Below, in pieces: positions 32,069 through 44,787 of a DNA stretch of 64,000 bases (position 1 is the first letter of the stretch; each line of letters starts with the position of its first letter). The notes under the pieces are model-generated. The model was not told the DNA's origin and searched no databases. It worked only from the letters and a program-made list of their open reading frames with translations. The DNA is from Cristatella mucedo. Its lineage: Eukaryota; Bryozoa; Phylactolaemata; Cristatellidae. Position numbers and translations under genes: made by a program. The DNA is taken from NCBI GenBank assembly GCA_009760855.2, contig WPIO01000108.1, forward strand, positions 1,212,501 to 1,276,500, given 5' to 3'.

Positions 32069-33110
32069 GTGCAAAAATGTTAAAGCCGCATCAATAATCG
32101 GAGCCCAGCCTTCTGATGTTGGTAAAAAGGCGAGGATCCTTCCTTAAGCTTAAGCTGCTGAACAATAAGCCAGCGTGCACGTTCAGTCGTCAAATTTCAA
32201 CCAGGTCGTCTCTTCGATTCCCACACGATAATTTGCAGCAGCTGGAAAAGATGTTCAAAAAGTAAAGAATTCAGGTAAGCTTACAAGAAAGAATTCCAGT
32301 GACACTCAGGATGTGGTATAGAGGGTCTCGAAAAAGAAGAGACGCACGATGCCGATTACTTATTAATTACGGGAGATTATTTAATATTAATTGATAATTT
32401 GTTAATTAATTATTAACAATTATTATAATGATTTATCAATATTATTTAATTGATTTTAATTTATTAAGGCAAGCGCATTCTGTCTTGTGTATTTTGTTGT
32501 AGCACGCTTTACCTTACTGATAGTAATTGAAAAACACCACAGATAGTTTAAAAAATCCTAGAATTAACCATGCGAAATCTAGGATTTATCGACAAGAGCT
32601 GAACCCTTCACGTATGTGTGCAGCCTTACTGAGAAAGAAGCCTCGGCAAACCTCCTATTCACAGTGGTAACAACTTCGAGAAAAGTCCACTAATCTAGAG
32701 GGAAAAGATTGGTAATAGTAGCAGAGTAACAGCATGGTATTCGCTTACCTAGTTAACATATCTCTTTAGTCAGGTATTTAGTTTACGAATGCTACTTAAA
32801 GATTCCAAATTGAGGTTCGCATACAAGATTAGAAATGAGATTTTAAGTGAGTTGAAACTCGTTGAAACCTACAGTGACCAGCTTATTTCTTATGGAACGG
32901 GCAATAGTATTTTCTTAGATGCGCAAACTCACAAAAGTGAAAGAAAATTATTTCCTTCGTGATTTAACCTCATAGTATTAATTTTAGGTTTAAAGTATTG
33001 AATTATCTTTTGAAAAACTGAAAGAGACAGCGTATGACTGCATCTACAAGATTCTCAAGGCAAGTAGAATGTTTTCGAATTTTATGAACCCTAGGGCTCA
33101 GCCTCCGATC
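32069..33110. other. Unassigned AT-rich sequence
   Basis: Strongly AT-rich near 32360-32470. No gene or repeat I can name. Confidence 0.4.
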
Positions 33111-33114
33111 AATA

Positions 33115-33700
33115 ATGTCGCTACGCTCAATCGTTTCTCGTTCATCTGAGTCCCTAGTCTCCATAACAATCAAAAACATACTACTTTATGTAGTACTTAC
33201 CAAACTTGGTGTCTATACTGTAGTAAAATATTTTTCTGAGCAAGGTAAAAAAATAGAATACTTTACTAATTTACCATGAAATACAACTTTAAATTTATAT
33301 AGGAAAATGTCAGATTTAGGAAAGAATTGTGTTGTACATAGATATAAAGAAATCATTCAATACAATACTAAAGTTAGATCACGTCTAACAAATCTAACAA
33401 AAATATTATACATAATCGAAGTTATAAATATATGATTACAGCCTTAGGAGTAACAGTTTCTACTACTTGTATTCAACTATTTTCATATATTACTCATGCA
33501 GTTACTTTCTTTTCAGCACCAACCGCAATGATGGTACCACTCGATTGTGTTCTAGTAGACATCGATAAGCATAAAAGACCTACACTAGAATCTAATTCAA
33601 AATCTATTTCGAAGAGGACGCATGCTTTACCTGATGAAATAATTGCAAAAGAAGAGTCCAAAGATATTATAATGGAGCCTTTTGCGAAGAGAAACTAATC
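33115..33700 (+). pseudogene. AT-rich coding relic of possible viral or polinton-like origin
   Basis: Three open stretches in different frames (33115-33278, about 33307-33435, 33432-33698). The last is an 88-codon frame with a hydrophobic segment followed by a charged tail. Composition and style resemble the relics at 22310 and 55000. No domain is recognised; the link is inference. Confidence 0.25.
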
Positions 33701-33999
33701 CTGTTTAGTTACTTGTAGTTCTTCTTCAACGAAACTGCTTTTAACGTCATTTAGGAAATAACGCACTGTCTGATCTTCAATACAATCATTCTAACAATAG
33801 TATGTTTTAATAAACTCCATATTGGATCTGCAGCTTGTGTACGAATTTGAACTCAAACTTCCAATAGAACTATCACATTATCAGCACACGATTACAATTA
33901 CATCGAATTTGAAGTAGTCAATAATGTTACTTTCAACAATTAAATGTAAATGTATCCTGATATATGACCGATGCTGTTGATTTATTCTGCAAATCCTGC
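33701..33999. other. Unassigned AT-rich sequence
   Basis: Nothing recognised. Confidence 0.3.
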
Positions 34000-34140
34000 A
34001 ATAAAAACATTGGATTTAAAGTCATTAAATTCACTCATTGGAGCATTTTTTGAGAGCAGCGACAGTAGCTTAGCAATGTCTTACCAGGAGTAGGCCCAAA
34101 TTAGTCGTCGACTAGGGGCATCGATACACACACTCTTACC
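34000..34140 (+). repeat. Unclassified dispersed repeat R, copy 2
   Basis: ttcactcattggagcattttttgagagcagc matches copy 1 near 27650, then gtcgtcgac and gcatcgat in the same order. Confidence 0.55.
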
Positions 34141-34985
34141 ACTGGGCTCTGTCTAGCCGAGGGCTTATAGCACCGATGACGTCATGAGTCAGCTGCCCTA
34201 GCCAGGACACTGTGAAAAGAGTTTTCCGCTGGTTTGACTCTATCAAAGAAAAAGCGAATGGATGCTACTTTGCTTCATAAATGTCCCAACCTACGAATAG
34301 TCAACAGCAACTCAACTTCGCAATTCGCTGTCGTCACTAAAAAACTGTACTTCATTAATTTTTCGTGACCGGTATATCAAGCTTTAAGCATAGCTCTGAA
34401 AATTGTAGCAACGATACGACCGCCCGTTGTTACTATGCAGGCATAAATGATGATTCCGGTCAGTGCCTCCTGGAACAGGATATAGCAAAAATATGCAGGC
34501 AGTAGCACTTGGATTTTAACTGTATTAATCATCCTCTCCTAAGCTGGATCTATCATCAGCCACATTGTCAGCCACCTTGTTTCTGATCAGTTCAGTTTAA
34601 GCGTATTAATTGTGACTATTACTTGAAATGCATTAGTTGCTTTGCTTTGGCGAGCTTATAGCACTAAGTTTTGACACTAAGAATGACAGGTTCTAGTGAA
34701 TAAAGGCATTTTTGATCGTAAATAGTGTCACCAAGATCTACTGCACCACTCTGTGACTAGTTTTGACAGCCATGAGTTTTAACGAACGAACATACACTGG
34801 CTTTCTCAATTAGGTAAGCGTTGCATTGAATAGTTTGTCACTCACTCTTAGGTATCTTCTTCATTTTTTCTTATCAAATAAAATACTAGCTGATTTGTTA
34901 GATTTTTTCGACGAAATTTCAACAACAAGTTGTGAATAGTGACAGGAGTGATCCTTTAGGGATGCAACCACGGCTAGCAGCTGCA
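34141..34985. other. Unassigned sequence
   Basis: No gene recognised. Confidence 0.35.
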
Positions 34986-34989
34986 ACAA

Positions 34990-35085
34990 ATGATCAATCG
35001 CGGTTGGATTCGAATGCCAGACCTCAGGACCGAGATCGTGAAAAGCACCCGCCTTACCGAAGATTGCCAATGCTCTATGACCCGA
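34990..35085 (-). mobile_element. tRNA-derived SINE remnant
   Basis: On the minus strand ttcggtaaggcgggtgc (A-box) precedes ggcattcgaatcc (B-box, GGTTCGANNCC-like). Related to the remnant near 10050. Confidence 0.55.
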
Positions 35086-37114
35086 TCGCGTTTGCATTGT
35101 ACCTACTGCTCGTACGACTCGAGTCGTTTAGCTGCCTGCCCTCGGAAAAAATGTTGAATCTTTTACGGACCGTGCTAACTATGACAGGGGTTGCTGTATC
35201 GTGTCCTCTTTGCCTGAAACGGTAATCGTCCTCACCATCTGTAATTGCCTCCCTCTACTCTACCTACTATGTCCTATCTACCTCCATTTAGCCTTATCTT
35301 TCTCAGCACAAAAGATTTTAATAGGAGACGAAACTACAATACATTAGTGATCTGCAGATTGTAAGCCTCTACTCTGAACGCTACACTTAAGTGTGGCTGA
35401 AATTTTACGTGAGGCTCCGTGTTGGGTGGTACTTTTCAATCCAGAAAGCTGAACATGCTAAAAAACTATTGAGATCCACAGACACAAGTACATGGACAAT
35501 CAACGCTATGAAATTAGACTAATTAGTATTATTACGATCGTTTACGTTTTAATAAGAGGTATGTGAATTTTTGAAACGCCATGATTTGTCACCATGGGGT
35601 TGCAATATCATGTTATGAGTATATTCTTAAGCAGTCCTAAACTCATTAAGGGTCAGTTACTTATTTTGAGAGTCACACATAGAACCACATAGAAGGCCAT
35701 ATGATAATACACTTCAGAGAACAGCGGTTTTGGGCAAAAGTAGTGCTTCCAGTTTCTTACTATCGATCTGTGCCAGGAATCACTTCGTATCTGGTATGCC
35801 TCTATTTAATGTGCTCCGTCAAAACTTCTAAATACTTACTCAGTATTCATCCTTTTATGTACTATTGTCTATTTTAAAAGCGTTCAAAAAGTATCATTGA
35901 TTAAATTTGAAAAGAAACTGGGCCATTGGCATCGTTAAATTTGCTATAGTTGCAGCCTGATTAGGGGATGCACTGCATGGTGGGTGTTGTAGACCAACTG
36001 CTGCTTTCCTCACTTGCTTCTCGGTTTTATTATAAGTCTATACGGTTGAATACTGGCACATTCTACTGCCGTTGACCATAAAGTATATTTTTACCTCGAT
36101 GGCACTTCGGCTTGAAATTATGTTATGAATTTAGCTGCACTGAGGGACTTCCATCATTTATTGTTTGCTATACCGGTAAAGAGACACTGCTTTACACACC
36201 CAGAATCTGTCACAAGCTAATAACCTCGACGTCGAAAAGAAAACTGCTGGTGTTGTAGCCATTCGGAAAAAACAATTACTTAACATCTAATCTCATGATT
36301 ACCTAAAAAAGTAAACAACTCTGATAAGATATATCTTGCAAAATCAATCAATGGAGGCTCTCGTGTAATAAGTGGATGCTGAACTGGGTCGAAATTACTG
36401 AAATGCCGCAAATAGCTTAGGTACAAGACAGGTTCGGTTATGCACGGTCTTAAGGTGTAAAGTAGGCATATTAGAGTGATCTTGCTTCACAGAAAAAGCT
36501 GTCTGATACGATAGACTTTGTGTTTACCTTACATTAAAGCATCAGTTGTTGTCAGAAGTTGCACTGCTTTTAATTTCGAGTCATGAACTATGCGTCCGCG
36601 TTTGGTAGAATGTCAAAGTAAATCAGTTGCGATGCGTTTCTGGCTGGCGACATCAATAACGTCCCGGAATATTGGCCGGCCACAAATGCGACTGGTAGAG
36701 ACCACGTGGTTATTTCGGTCCATGCACAAATGTTGCCTCATTGATGCGATGTCACTCGGCGTATGAAAAGTGGCTTTTCAGATATCGTCATAAAAATTCT
36801 ACAGTCTGTACATTAACCTTACTTCTCTGCAAATTTCAGAGATTAATAAAAATGAGATAACTTTCAATTCCTAAACATGCAAAGGCAGTGAGAAAAAGTA
36901 CTCTTAGGAAATGCGAGGAGATTTATAATCCCTTTGAACTCTCTGTTTTTTACGGCAATCGGCATGCAACATAACACTTTCAACATGGCTTTAGTGACCG
37001 CTGGCCATAGTAGCTCACCTGCAACCAAATGCTAATAGCTCTTGCAAATGTAGCCAATCCTCAGTACAAAACTTCCCAATAGCGTCCGCAGCAGTGCGGT
37101 TTTTTCAATTTCGT
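35086..37114. other. Two kilobases without recognisable genes
   Basis: Only short unconnected open frames; no splice-bounded exon or repeat that I recognise. Confidence 0.45.
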
Positions 37115-38714
37115 ATCCAGTAATAATAATAATAATGCACTTGATAAAGCGCCCTCAGAGAACTCAATCTCTTTCTGGTCGCTTTACGTTTGCTTCAAAC
37201 GGGAAACACATTTGAATAGTGAGTAATAGCATGTTTTATATACAAACAAAATGAATAACATGGTTAGGGGCGACGTGCACAGGGTCAGCATGCAAATGTG
37301 GTTAGTGGCAGCATGCACAGTGTCAGCAAGCATATACACATCAAGGACGAGTCACTGGGACCCACTAAATGCTGTCCTAAATAGGTGTGTTTCTAGGGTT
37401 CTTTTTAAATGTGGTCAGGTCAAGGGATGTTCTGACGCAGGTCGAGAGGGAGTTCCAGGCTTCGGGACCATGCGAACTTAATGCACGGTCTCCAAGGGAT
37501 TTGTGGTTTGTACGAGGTATCGGTAGACTGTTGGATTCCGAAAAGCGGGTGGTACGATGCTTGGCCTGATGGGGAAGTAAATCAGAGCGATAGGCTGGAG
37601 CCAAAGAATGAAGTGAAATAAAGGTGAGCGACAAAACCTTGAAGTCAATCCGTTGGTTGACTGGTAGCCAGTGCAGGTAAGGGAGATGTGGAGTAATGTG
37701 GCAACTGCAACGCTCGCGACAGACAAGCCTAGCTGCAGAGCTTTCCACCAGCAGCAATCGCCTAATCGTACATGCCGGAAGGCCAGTAAGCAGCGAGTTG
37801 GAGAAGTCGAGGCGGGATGTCAGAAATGCATGGACCAACTTGGACGTAGTATTCTTATCTAAACAAGCCCGAATTTCAGCAATGTTATGAAGCTCTAAAT
37901 AGTCAGATTTGACTGTGGAGCTGATGTGGTCGTCTAACGAGAGGTCGCTTTGGAATATGACAACGAGATTTCGAGCTGATTCAACAGGAGATATGCTGGC
38001 AGAGCCAATTTTGAGCGTCAGCCTTTCCGATTTCTGAATCACACTGGGTTTGCCCATAACTAGTAAGTTAGTTTAATCATCATTTTGCTTTAGAAAATTT
38101 GCTGCCATTCATTTGCGGATTTTATCAATACATGCAGCAAGTGAGTTGAGAGGATTTGAGGTGTTCAAAGGCTGGGAGGGATCAAAGCAAAGGTACAACT
38201 AAGTTTCATCCGCATAGAAGTGAAAGCCTTGATTGTGCTTAATAGTCACATCAGCTAGAGGGAGAGTATAAACCGTGAAAAGAGCCGGACCTAGCTCGGA
38301 GCCCTGAGGCACCCCATATTTCAGAGGTACCTGAGAGGATCGTTGTCCATTCACGTCAATACTCTGGAGTCTCCCACTGAGATAGGACCTGAACCACTGC
38401 AGAGCAGTGCCAGTGATGCCCATGCGATATGAGAGGCACTCTAGAAGAACTTTGGGATCGATGGTATCAAAAGCTGCCGAAAGATCGAGCAAAACAAGCA
38501 GAGACACTGTACCCATGTCTGCATTCCTAAGTAGGTCGTTGTATACCCTAAGCAATGCTGACTCTGTGGAGTGATTAGCTCTAAAGCCAGACCGGAACTT
38601 ACTAGCAAGGTGTGAGGTTTCGATATATGAGTTCATCTGGTCCACCACGACCCGTTCCAGTGTCTTTTATAGGAATGGTAAAAGGAGACTGGGCGGTAGT
38701 TTCTTAAGTTCTCT
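37115..38714 (-). mobile_element. 5'-truncated family 1 LINE with part of the reverse transcriptase
   Basis: On the minus strand it starts at NYRPVSLLPFL (38714) and continues through SGFRANHSTESALL, LVLLDLSAAFDTID and [15 protein letters not shown] to FHFYADE followed by a stop. It then resumes as FLKQNDD and a long C-terminal frame (38057-37377), with 3' UTR and ATT-type tail at 37120-37137. The second catalytic Asp of YADD is Glu and the next codon but one is a stop, so the enzyme is dead. It is the best-kept polymerase fragment beside the element at 5095. Confidence 0.92.
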
Positions 38715-39340
38715 TTAATTATGCAACTACAAACTCTCTAAGTAACACCCATTTGTTCTTTGTGATGTCATACAGTTCAGATTGAGGCACATAAATGACT
38801 AGTCAGAATTGGGAATTAAATCTTGATTGGGTGGGATACTGACTTCGGCCAAGTAAGCCTCAGTGTCTGGCCATCAGCTGTCAAGAGCCCCGACAAGGAA
38901 GGACCTTACCACTGCCGACCGCCAATCGTTCCATTCTAACTAACACACAAATCTACTGTTTGCGTGCTCCTGACATTAGCAGGCCAATTAGCAGGTTAAA
39001 ATAAGACCAAAATCACGGCCACGGACAATTAAAAAGTATATGCAGCAGGGTTGTTGCCAAGATTAAAGAGCTCGGCGATAGTAGCTTTGGATTAGCAGTT
39101 AAAATGAAGTTGAGGGACTCTCAATGAGGGCAGCTTAATTGCAGTGGCGTCTGCTTTCGGAGAAAGTTTTTGACAACTCAATGGTTCACCAACCCGTGAA
39201 ATAGGCTACCGTACGATTACTGTCAGTAATTTTGAGAAATATTTTTGGGAGCTCCGTCGCTCAAGCAGAATCTAAATAGTTTGTCTTGCTTCAAATAAGT
39301 TCCGCCTAATTCATTACTCCAGGGTAAGCAGAAATCAAAC
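38715..39340. other. Unassigned sequence
   Basis: No gene recognised. It would be the place for a first lectin-domain exon belonging to the relic at 39345, but none is visible. Confidence 0.35.
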
Positions 39341-39344
39341 GATC

Positions 39345-39500
39345 TGAATGTGATATCGGTCCGGCACTCAATCGGCGTTGCAAAGAATCGAGATTACAAG
39401 AGGAATGAAACCTTGCATTCCATTGGACCCTACTCAGACAATGGCTCTTTGCTTATTTGCGAGATTTGCAATCAGTCACTTACCTACTGTAAAATTGAAA
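39345..39500 (+). pseudogene. Degenerate lectin terminal-exon relic
   Basis: NRDYKRNETLHSIGPYSDNG and SLLICEICNQS align with the RDYKWNN-C-GPY-GSWFICE end of the terminal exons. The WIGL, EPN and CV part is not readable. W of WNN and the following Cys are lost. Confidence 0.65.
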
Positions 39501-39659
39501 ATATGCTAACAAATCGAAAGATTTTGTTGAAAGTAGCAAGCTGCGTCAAAATTAAGAAAAAGTAAATGTTAGGTGATTATGAAGCATCATTTCGCAATTC
39601 AAAGAGTGGTAGTAAAGACGAGAGCTCAAAGCTATGACGGAAGTTATCGACATTAACAG

Positions 39660-39742
39660 AAAGTTAACCACTGACAAACTCGAACCTACCACTAGAGGCG
39701 CTAAGGACAAGTACCTCGCCATTGGGCGGTGACACTAAAGGA
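39660..39742 (-). mobile_element. tRNA-derived SINE head
   Basis: On the minus strand cccaatggcgaggtac (A-box) and ggtaggttcgagttt (B-box). Same family as 31990-32068. Confidence 0.5.
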
Positions 39743-39784
39743 TATGCTGCATCACCATAGCAACAAAATCATATGCAACCGTTG

Positions 39785-40370
39785 GGAAGGCTAAATTGTA
39801 TCGTGGCCAAGGCAGGAGAGTGGAAGGGCATTAGTCCATAACATGCAAGCCCGAGCATTTCATGATCAAAACGCGTGTGTACGGCCTTCACCTAAAGAAT
39901 AATAATGATTAAGCAAGATAACTGATTTGATACTTTTTACACAATAAGAATCAATAACTAAAATTATTATTACACATTTTAAAAGGCGACCGGACAACCT
40001 AATTTCTTTTTAGCGAATGGACAGATGCCGAAAAGAAAGCTTCAGGTGGCACGCTTTGTCTTAGTTAGTATGATCAATTCCATCAAGAATTGTTTTCCTG
40101 AAAGTTTCTCGTCCGTTCACGATTTATTTTCGACAAGTTTCATCTTAAGGAAAGCGATAGATTGTGCTCGATTAAACAACCGTGTAGCTTGTAGTGTAGC
40201 TATGGATAAATGCCCTGGAACTCCTGCCTTGGCAACGGTGCAATTTATCCTTTTCAACGGTGCAACGGCCGTCAATAGATGCCGTCATTGCACGTCCGAG
40301 GACCAGGCCTTAGGCAGACATCAAACAGTAGTTGCCTATTGCTTTAGTAACCGCAATGTAATCGCCATTA
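39785..40370. repeat. Unclassified repeat U, copy 2, with inverted arms
   Basis: 39790-40080 runs parallel to copy 1 while 40190-40365 is the reverse complement of copy 1's left part. Within this copy, tatcgtggccaaggcaggag near 39800 and ctcctgccttggcaacg near 40217 form inverted arms. A 122-codon open frame (40025-40393) crosses it without known resemblance. Confidence 0.6.
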
Positions 40371-40444
40371 TGAGCTTTTTCTCTGAGCTATAGATGCTGC
40401 CAAGAGTAAGCGACAGAGGATTCAAGACTTGAAAAATACTCTAT

Positions 40445-40615
40445 AAGTTTAATGAGAGTTGCCTTGCGTTTTGTTGTGTGAGACGAAGTCTGTTGGCTAC
40501 CGAATGCGTACCGAAAGCCGCTTAGGCTGCGAGTGTGCTATACAAAACTCTCCTGCATAACACCCACATGGTCTTTATGACTTTGTGAAGTTACTGACGG
40601 AGATACATTGCGTTT
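40445..40615 (+). mobile_element. Family 2 LINE 3' fragment
   Basis: gacgaagtctgttggctaccg, tgcgtaacacccacatggtc-like and ggagatacatt end words. Closest to the minus-strand copy at 51361. Confidence 0.78.
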
Positions 40616-41174
40616 GGAGAGTGCGTTTGCCGAACGAACTAACATTCGACAAACGACGTCTAGCCCTTAAATCGCTAAGATTCGAAGGATGTAGCCGTCA
40701 GTAGCCCGGGGCACTATGTACTGGCTGATTAAAGGACCGCCTTTCAGCCCCGTGTCTCCTCCGACGTATAGCTGAACAATTTAGTAGCAGCACCTCGTTT
40801 GAAGCAGCTGAAAAACCACCAATGCTAAGGTTTGCTGGTAAGTTTTTGAAGAAAAAAAATTCAGCTATGATGATATTTCAACTGTAAAGCACTGGTTGTG
40901 TGTCCGTAAAGGGGCTCGAGTAAGTACACTGTAGATTTCGCTCAATCAGACGTTGGTTGATTGAGTACCCACGAATTGATTGCAGAATCAGACATTTCGT
41001 CTCAGCTTTAGGCAGCTCGACCACGGCTAGACTCGATGCACAGAAACAGCTGCCGAGATTGGATTGACGTGCAGTAGGAGCTAGCCTAAAGTCACAGTTA
41101 CTGTCTTCTCGAAAATGCTGAAGTATTTTCTGCGTAATGAATAATTAAAGATGGATGTGATTTTGCCGAGTCAT
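40616..41174. other. Unassigned sequence
   Basis: Nothing recognised. Confidence 0.35.
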
Positions 41175-41177
41175 TTA

Positions 41178-41462
41178 TTTACCATAGTTGGTACACGATT
41201 AATTGCAAATTTCGCAAAAAGGCCAAGAGACATGACCAGATTAGGCTCCAATACGGCAATACTTATCGTTGTTCCGTTTGTTATCTCGATGCATGTGGAG
41301 ATGCAGAACTCGGTGTTTTTTTTCGGTTCGCCATCAGCCCAAGCTGAATATCTTAAATCCTCTGACCCCCAGCTCCAGCACCAGACATGCAGGTACGTAG
41401 ACATACGACATCCGGGTACTTTGATGAGTTAAGGCCGATCCAGTAGTGCTTGTACTTGAGAT
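41178..41462 (-). pseudogene. Lectin terminal exon, frameshifted copy
   Basis: Acceptor ttcag/ then LKYKHYWIGLNSSKYPD. An extra stretch and a stop follow (GGQRI*). DLRYSAWADGEP, EFCIST and other pieces then lie in other frames. It ends in aaataaatga with AATAAA over the stop, as in A1 and B. Confidence 0.85.
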
Positions 41463-42580
41463 CTGAATTTTAGGGCCGATCAAGTTGAGCGCGACTGGTT
41501 GCTCGTCTTGATTTTGACTGTCAACGACGTGTCATTCCAGGTTCTTGCTGCAACAGAAATTAGCTGTAACTCTAATTGGCTGTAGAATGGAAAATTGTTT
41601 TTATTAACGTAACTCGTCTCCTTATCGGCTTTTTATCACTACCGCCCTTCTTGAAGGGTAAAAGCTTTACTGCTGCTATTACCGTGCAACCATAGCCACG
41701 ACTACAAAAGAAGTAACGAATGCTACTTAGCCTAGCTGAATAAATTCACATATTGCTTGTAAGTGAGTGACCCTTGAGATACGACTAGCAAATGTTTTCC
41801 TTATAGTCCATTCATAAAGTTGCAGTCGTTTGAATTTTAAATTTAAACTATTATCGTAGCTATAACTCCAAATTACATGCTTGCATACAATTAAGCCGAA
41901 CGTCTGACCAAGACTAGGTTATTTCGCAGAAGTCACACTGGACACAGTAGTGCGTTGCATGAGTTGCCTATGCTTTTGAATTCAGCCTGAATATAATGGT
42001 TAGAATCACTGTTGATCTCGTAGTAGGACATTGTCTTAACGTACGTAAGTGACCGTTTCATTTATTAGGAAATTACTGCTACTGGACCGTGTTGCTTTGG
42101 CTCCATCAAAGCTAAAAATTGGAAAAGGCAGTTCGTCCGAGCAATATATTTGAGATTCATCTTTAATAGCCTAGGCCATATAAAGACGCACAAAGCAGTG
42201 CTGCGTTTCCATATTTGAAGATCTCACGAACCGAAAGTATGGCGGTGGGAACCGTGCAGAATCCACTTTGAGAGTGCTAACGGGCTAATACTACTAGACC
42301 AGTTTTACAACGGGAAACAAAAGTGGTGATCGCTTGTACCGTTGGATAGGTTCAAACAGTAAGTGCTTTATAAAGGAATTTCAATTGTAACCGAGGGTTA
42401 CGGGTCGGAATAAAATTAGTTTTCAACTTAAAAACCAGAAACTTAGGGAGATATGGACGTAGTTTGACTAGAAAAGTTAAATAATCAAGGAATTATGGCT
42501 GTAAAGCCGAAGGCTCTACGGAGTAGGCTTAACCTGCCGTTCACCTAGCTGCATAACCTACCGCCTGATGCCGTTCGATG
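41463..42580. other. Unassigned sequence in the pseudogene's last intron
   Basis: No gene recognised. Confidence 0.35.
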
Positions 42581-42784
42581 TCCAGGTGCAATAAACAGGC
42601 CGCCACAAAACGAGCGTTTCTGGTGCTGATCTCCTTATCGTTACTAAAGGGGCTTGTGAGTCCGCGGCAGTGAGTCAGAAAGCGAGACGCACAAGTTGGG
42701 TTATTTACTGAGCTTTATTCGCAAGCACACTGAGTCGCTGCACGCCTAGCTCAGTTTTATCTCCACACTCCTCACACGCTCTCA

Positions 42785-43060
42785 ACAGCACACACACTCT
42801 TGCAGAGGTAATACGTCCCCCGCACTTGGGCTACCTAAATCTATTTTGGGGAACGACCCGAATGAGACGAGGAGCCAGAACCGGAGCCTAGACCCTGACT
42901 GGAGAACTAGGACTCCGCTTCCATCATACGGCAGGAATACCCCATGCACTACGCCAAGCACTCTTGCTGAGGAAACACGTCTCCACACTTAGGCTACATA
43001 CGTCTCTAGGGGGGACGGCCCAAATAGACAAAGGAGCCCGAACCAACAGAATATCTCACC
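42785..43060. repeat. Two-unit diverged tandem repeat, period about 167 nt
   Basis: cttgcagaggtaatacgtc...cttgggctac at 42797 matches cttgctgaggaaacacgtc...cttaggctac at 42963. Both continue to a gacga-cc(g/a)aa end. GC-richer than its surroundings. Confidence 0.65.
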
Positions 43061-44403
43061 CACCACACCGATAGCTCGCATCGGCGAATGCTCATGCCGA
43101 GACCACGTGCAAGCATGCACACACAAAAGGCACAAGAAACACAAGAGGCGAGCTCGGGTGCGATACGACCGTTTTTGATGGAGTCCACCGAATCCTCCTT
43201 TCCAGCTTGAATGCCAAATAGGTTCCAGACGATTCTTTTTCTACAGAGTTATGGCCGAGGTTGACAGGCCAGCCAACATCAATCAGCAGCTCCAGTGGGT
43301 ATCAGACCAATTCTAAAGACCGAATCGCCACCGCTGGTCTCAGAGCTTCCTTGCTTGCTGTTAAGATCTCGTTCTCTTTCCGAACTGGCACTTCTCTCTG
43401 GCTCACTGCTCCAGGACAAAGGCGTTCTCGCCCGCAGCCGACCAGCTCTCTTTAGGGCTAAAATTAAGCCAAGGCCAGCAAGGATGACATGTTTTTAAAA
43501 GTAGCGGCAAGAGTTCAGAGAAATAAAATAGAATTGCAGCAATTAATCCGACAGAGTGAAGAGACACAACAGTTTATGTCTTCTGTCTGTAGAGCAAAAT
43601 CGCAAAGCATTCATCTTGTTTTAAAAACTCGCTGCTTTATGAGCAGTTCGGCATTCAGCGACAAGTCAACTTACAGACTAGTCAGAAATAAGGTACACGT
43701 ATTTACGATTCAAGCCAAATTCAATGGTTCTAGTGTGAGTTACCCAAAATGGTGATGGAACTGGTTAACAGATAGTCTTTTTTTTTTTATAAATTTAACT
43801 GCGAATGAAAGGCATTTACAAGCTTCCTCGCATCACCAGCCGCCATTCAATCATTTTCTACTTCCATGCTCCCGCCGACTCTCAGTAGGTCGGGCAGTTA
43901 TCATCCATTTGTAATGGCTGAAAACGAGCCCCTTCGCATGACTAGCATAAACATCATCATGGACACGTGATTACGGGTCAGTCAGTCATTTCCCGTAGAG
44001 CGTGATTACGGGTCAGTCGGTCTAATTTCTGTCTTGTTGAATAGGCTTAATGAAGAGCTACAGTTTCGTTTGAGAAAATGTTCTCTTTTAGTTAAAAGTT
44101 CCGGGGTGAAGCATTTGACATCTTAAAATAAATCTCGGATTCGTGTCACTGGCAACCGTGGGCATTGCACCTGTAACCCATCCATCCATACGGGTTGACA
44201 TCTTGCATGCTACAACCAACCATTTGACCAGGTTTCATGTAGAGCGCCCGTCAAAAATCCGAAGGTTAATTTCTCGGCGGAAACTGTATAATTATACATT
44301 ATTTATTGCAAAATTACTATTACAAGTATATCTTAACATCACTGATATGAATGGAGGACTTTCCAAATCGTCACTGCAGCTTGAAACTGTTCAGGCAACG
44401 TTT
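43061..44403. other. Unassigned sequence
   Basis: Duplicated gtgattacgggtcagtc words near 43968 and 44002. No gene recognised. Confidence 0.4.
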
Positions 44404-44515
44404 TAATAATAACAATAATAATAATAATAATTCACTTGATAAAGCGCCCTCAGCGAACTTAATCTCTCTCTAGGCGCTTTACATTTGCTGTAAAGTGAAA
44501 TGCAATTGAATGTTT
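44404..44515 (-). mobile_element. Short family 1 LINE 3' tail
   Basis: Reverse complement of the family end: ATT tail at 44404-44432, gcgctttatcaagtg, taaagcgcctagagag. Marks the outer edge of the palindrome's left arm. Confidence 0.88.
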
Positions 44516-44701
44516 TAGCTCAGCTGTGTTACCTCATGCTTGCAAATTGCTTTACATGGTAATCTTGTCACTTGGGAGCACCCGTGACTCATATTGCACT
44601 GTGCCGATCGGCCCTGAAGCAGTACTCGAATGGTCCGAATATGTCTTCTAGCAGCAGTCACGTAACAGTGCTACAAGGTCAAGGCTGGGTAAGAAGCTTA
44701 C

Positions 44702-44787
44702 CTGTGTGGGTATTGATGTTCTGAATGAGCCGATCCTTTCGGCTAGCTCCCAAGTGATCTTCTCTCCTGCGAAAGCGTAAAAGGAAC
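44702..44787 (-). pseudogene. Dead first lectin-domain exon in the palindrome arm
   Basis: 86 nt against 141 in working copies. It starts GSFYAFAGEKITWELAERI, then the Cys and LVKID region is deleted and the end resumes before donor /gtaagc. The acceptor AG is GG. Confidence 0.85.

Noticed and set aside
40025-40393. 122-codon open frame over repeat U
   Set aside because: The paralogous repeat at 30180-30570 does not keep it open in this orientation.
42782-43498. Several open frames of 60-68 codons on both strands
   Set aside because: They overlap a diverged tandem repeat and match nothing known to me. An LTR was considered, but no flanking partner or integrase/polymerase is present.
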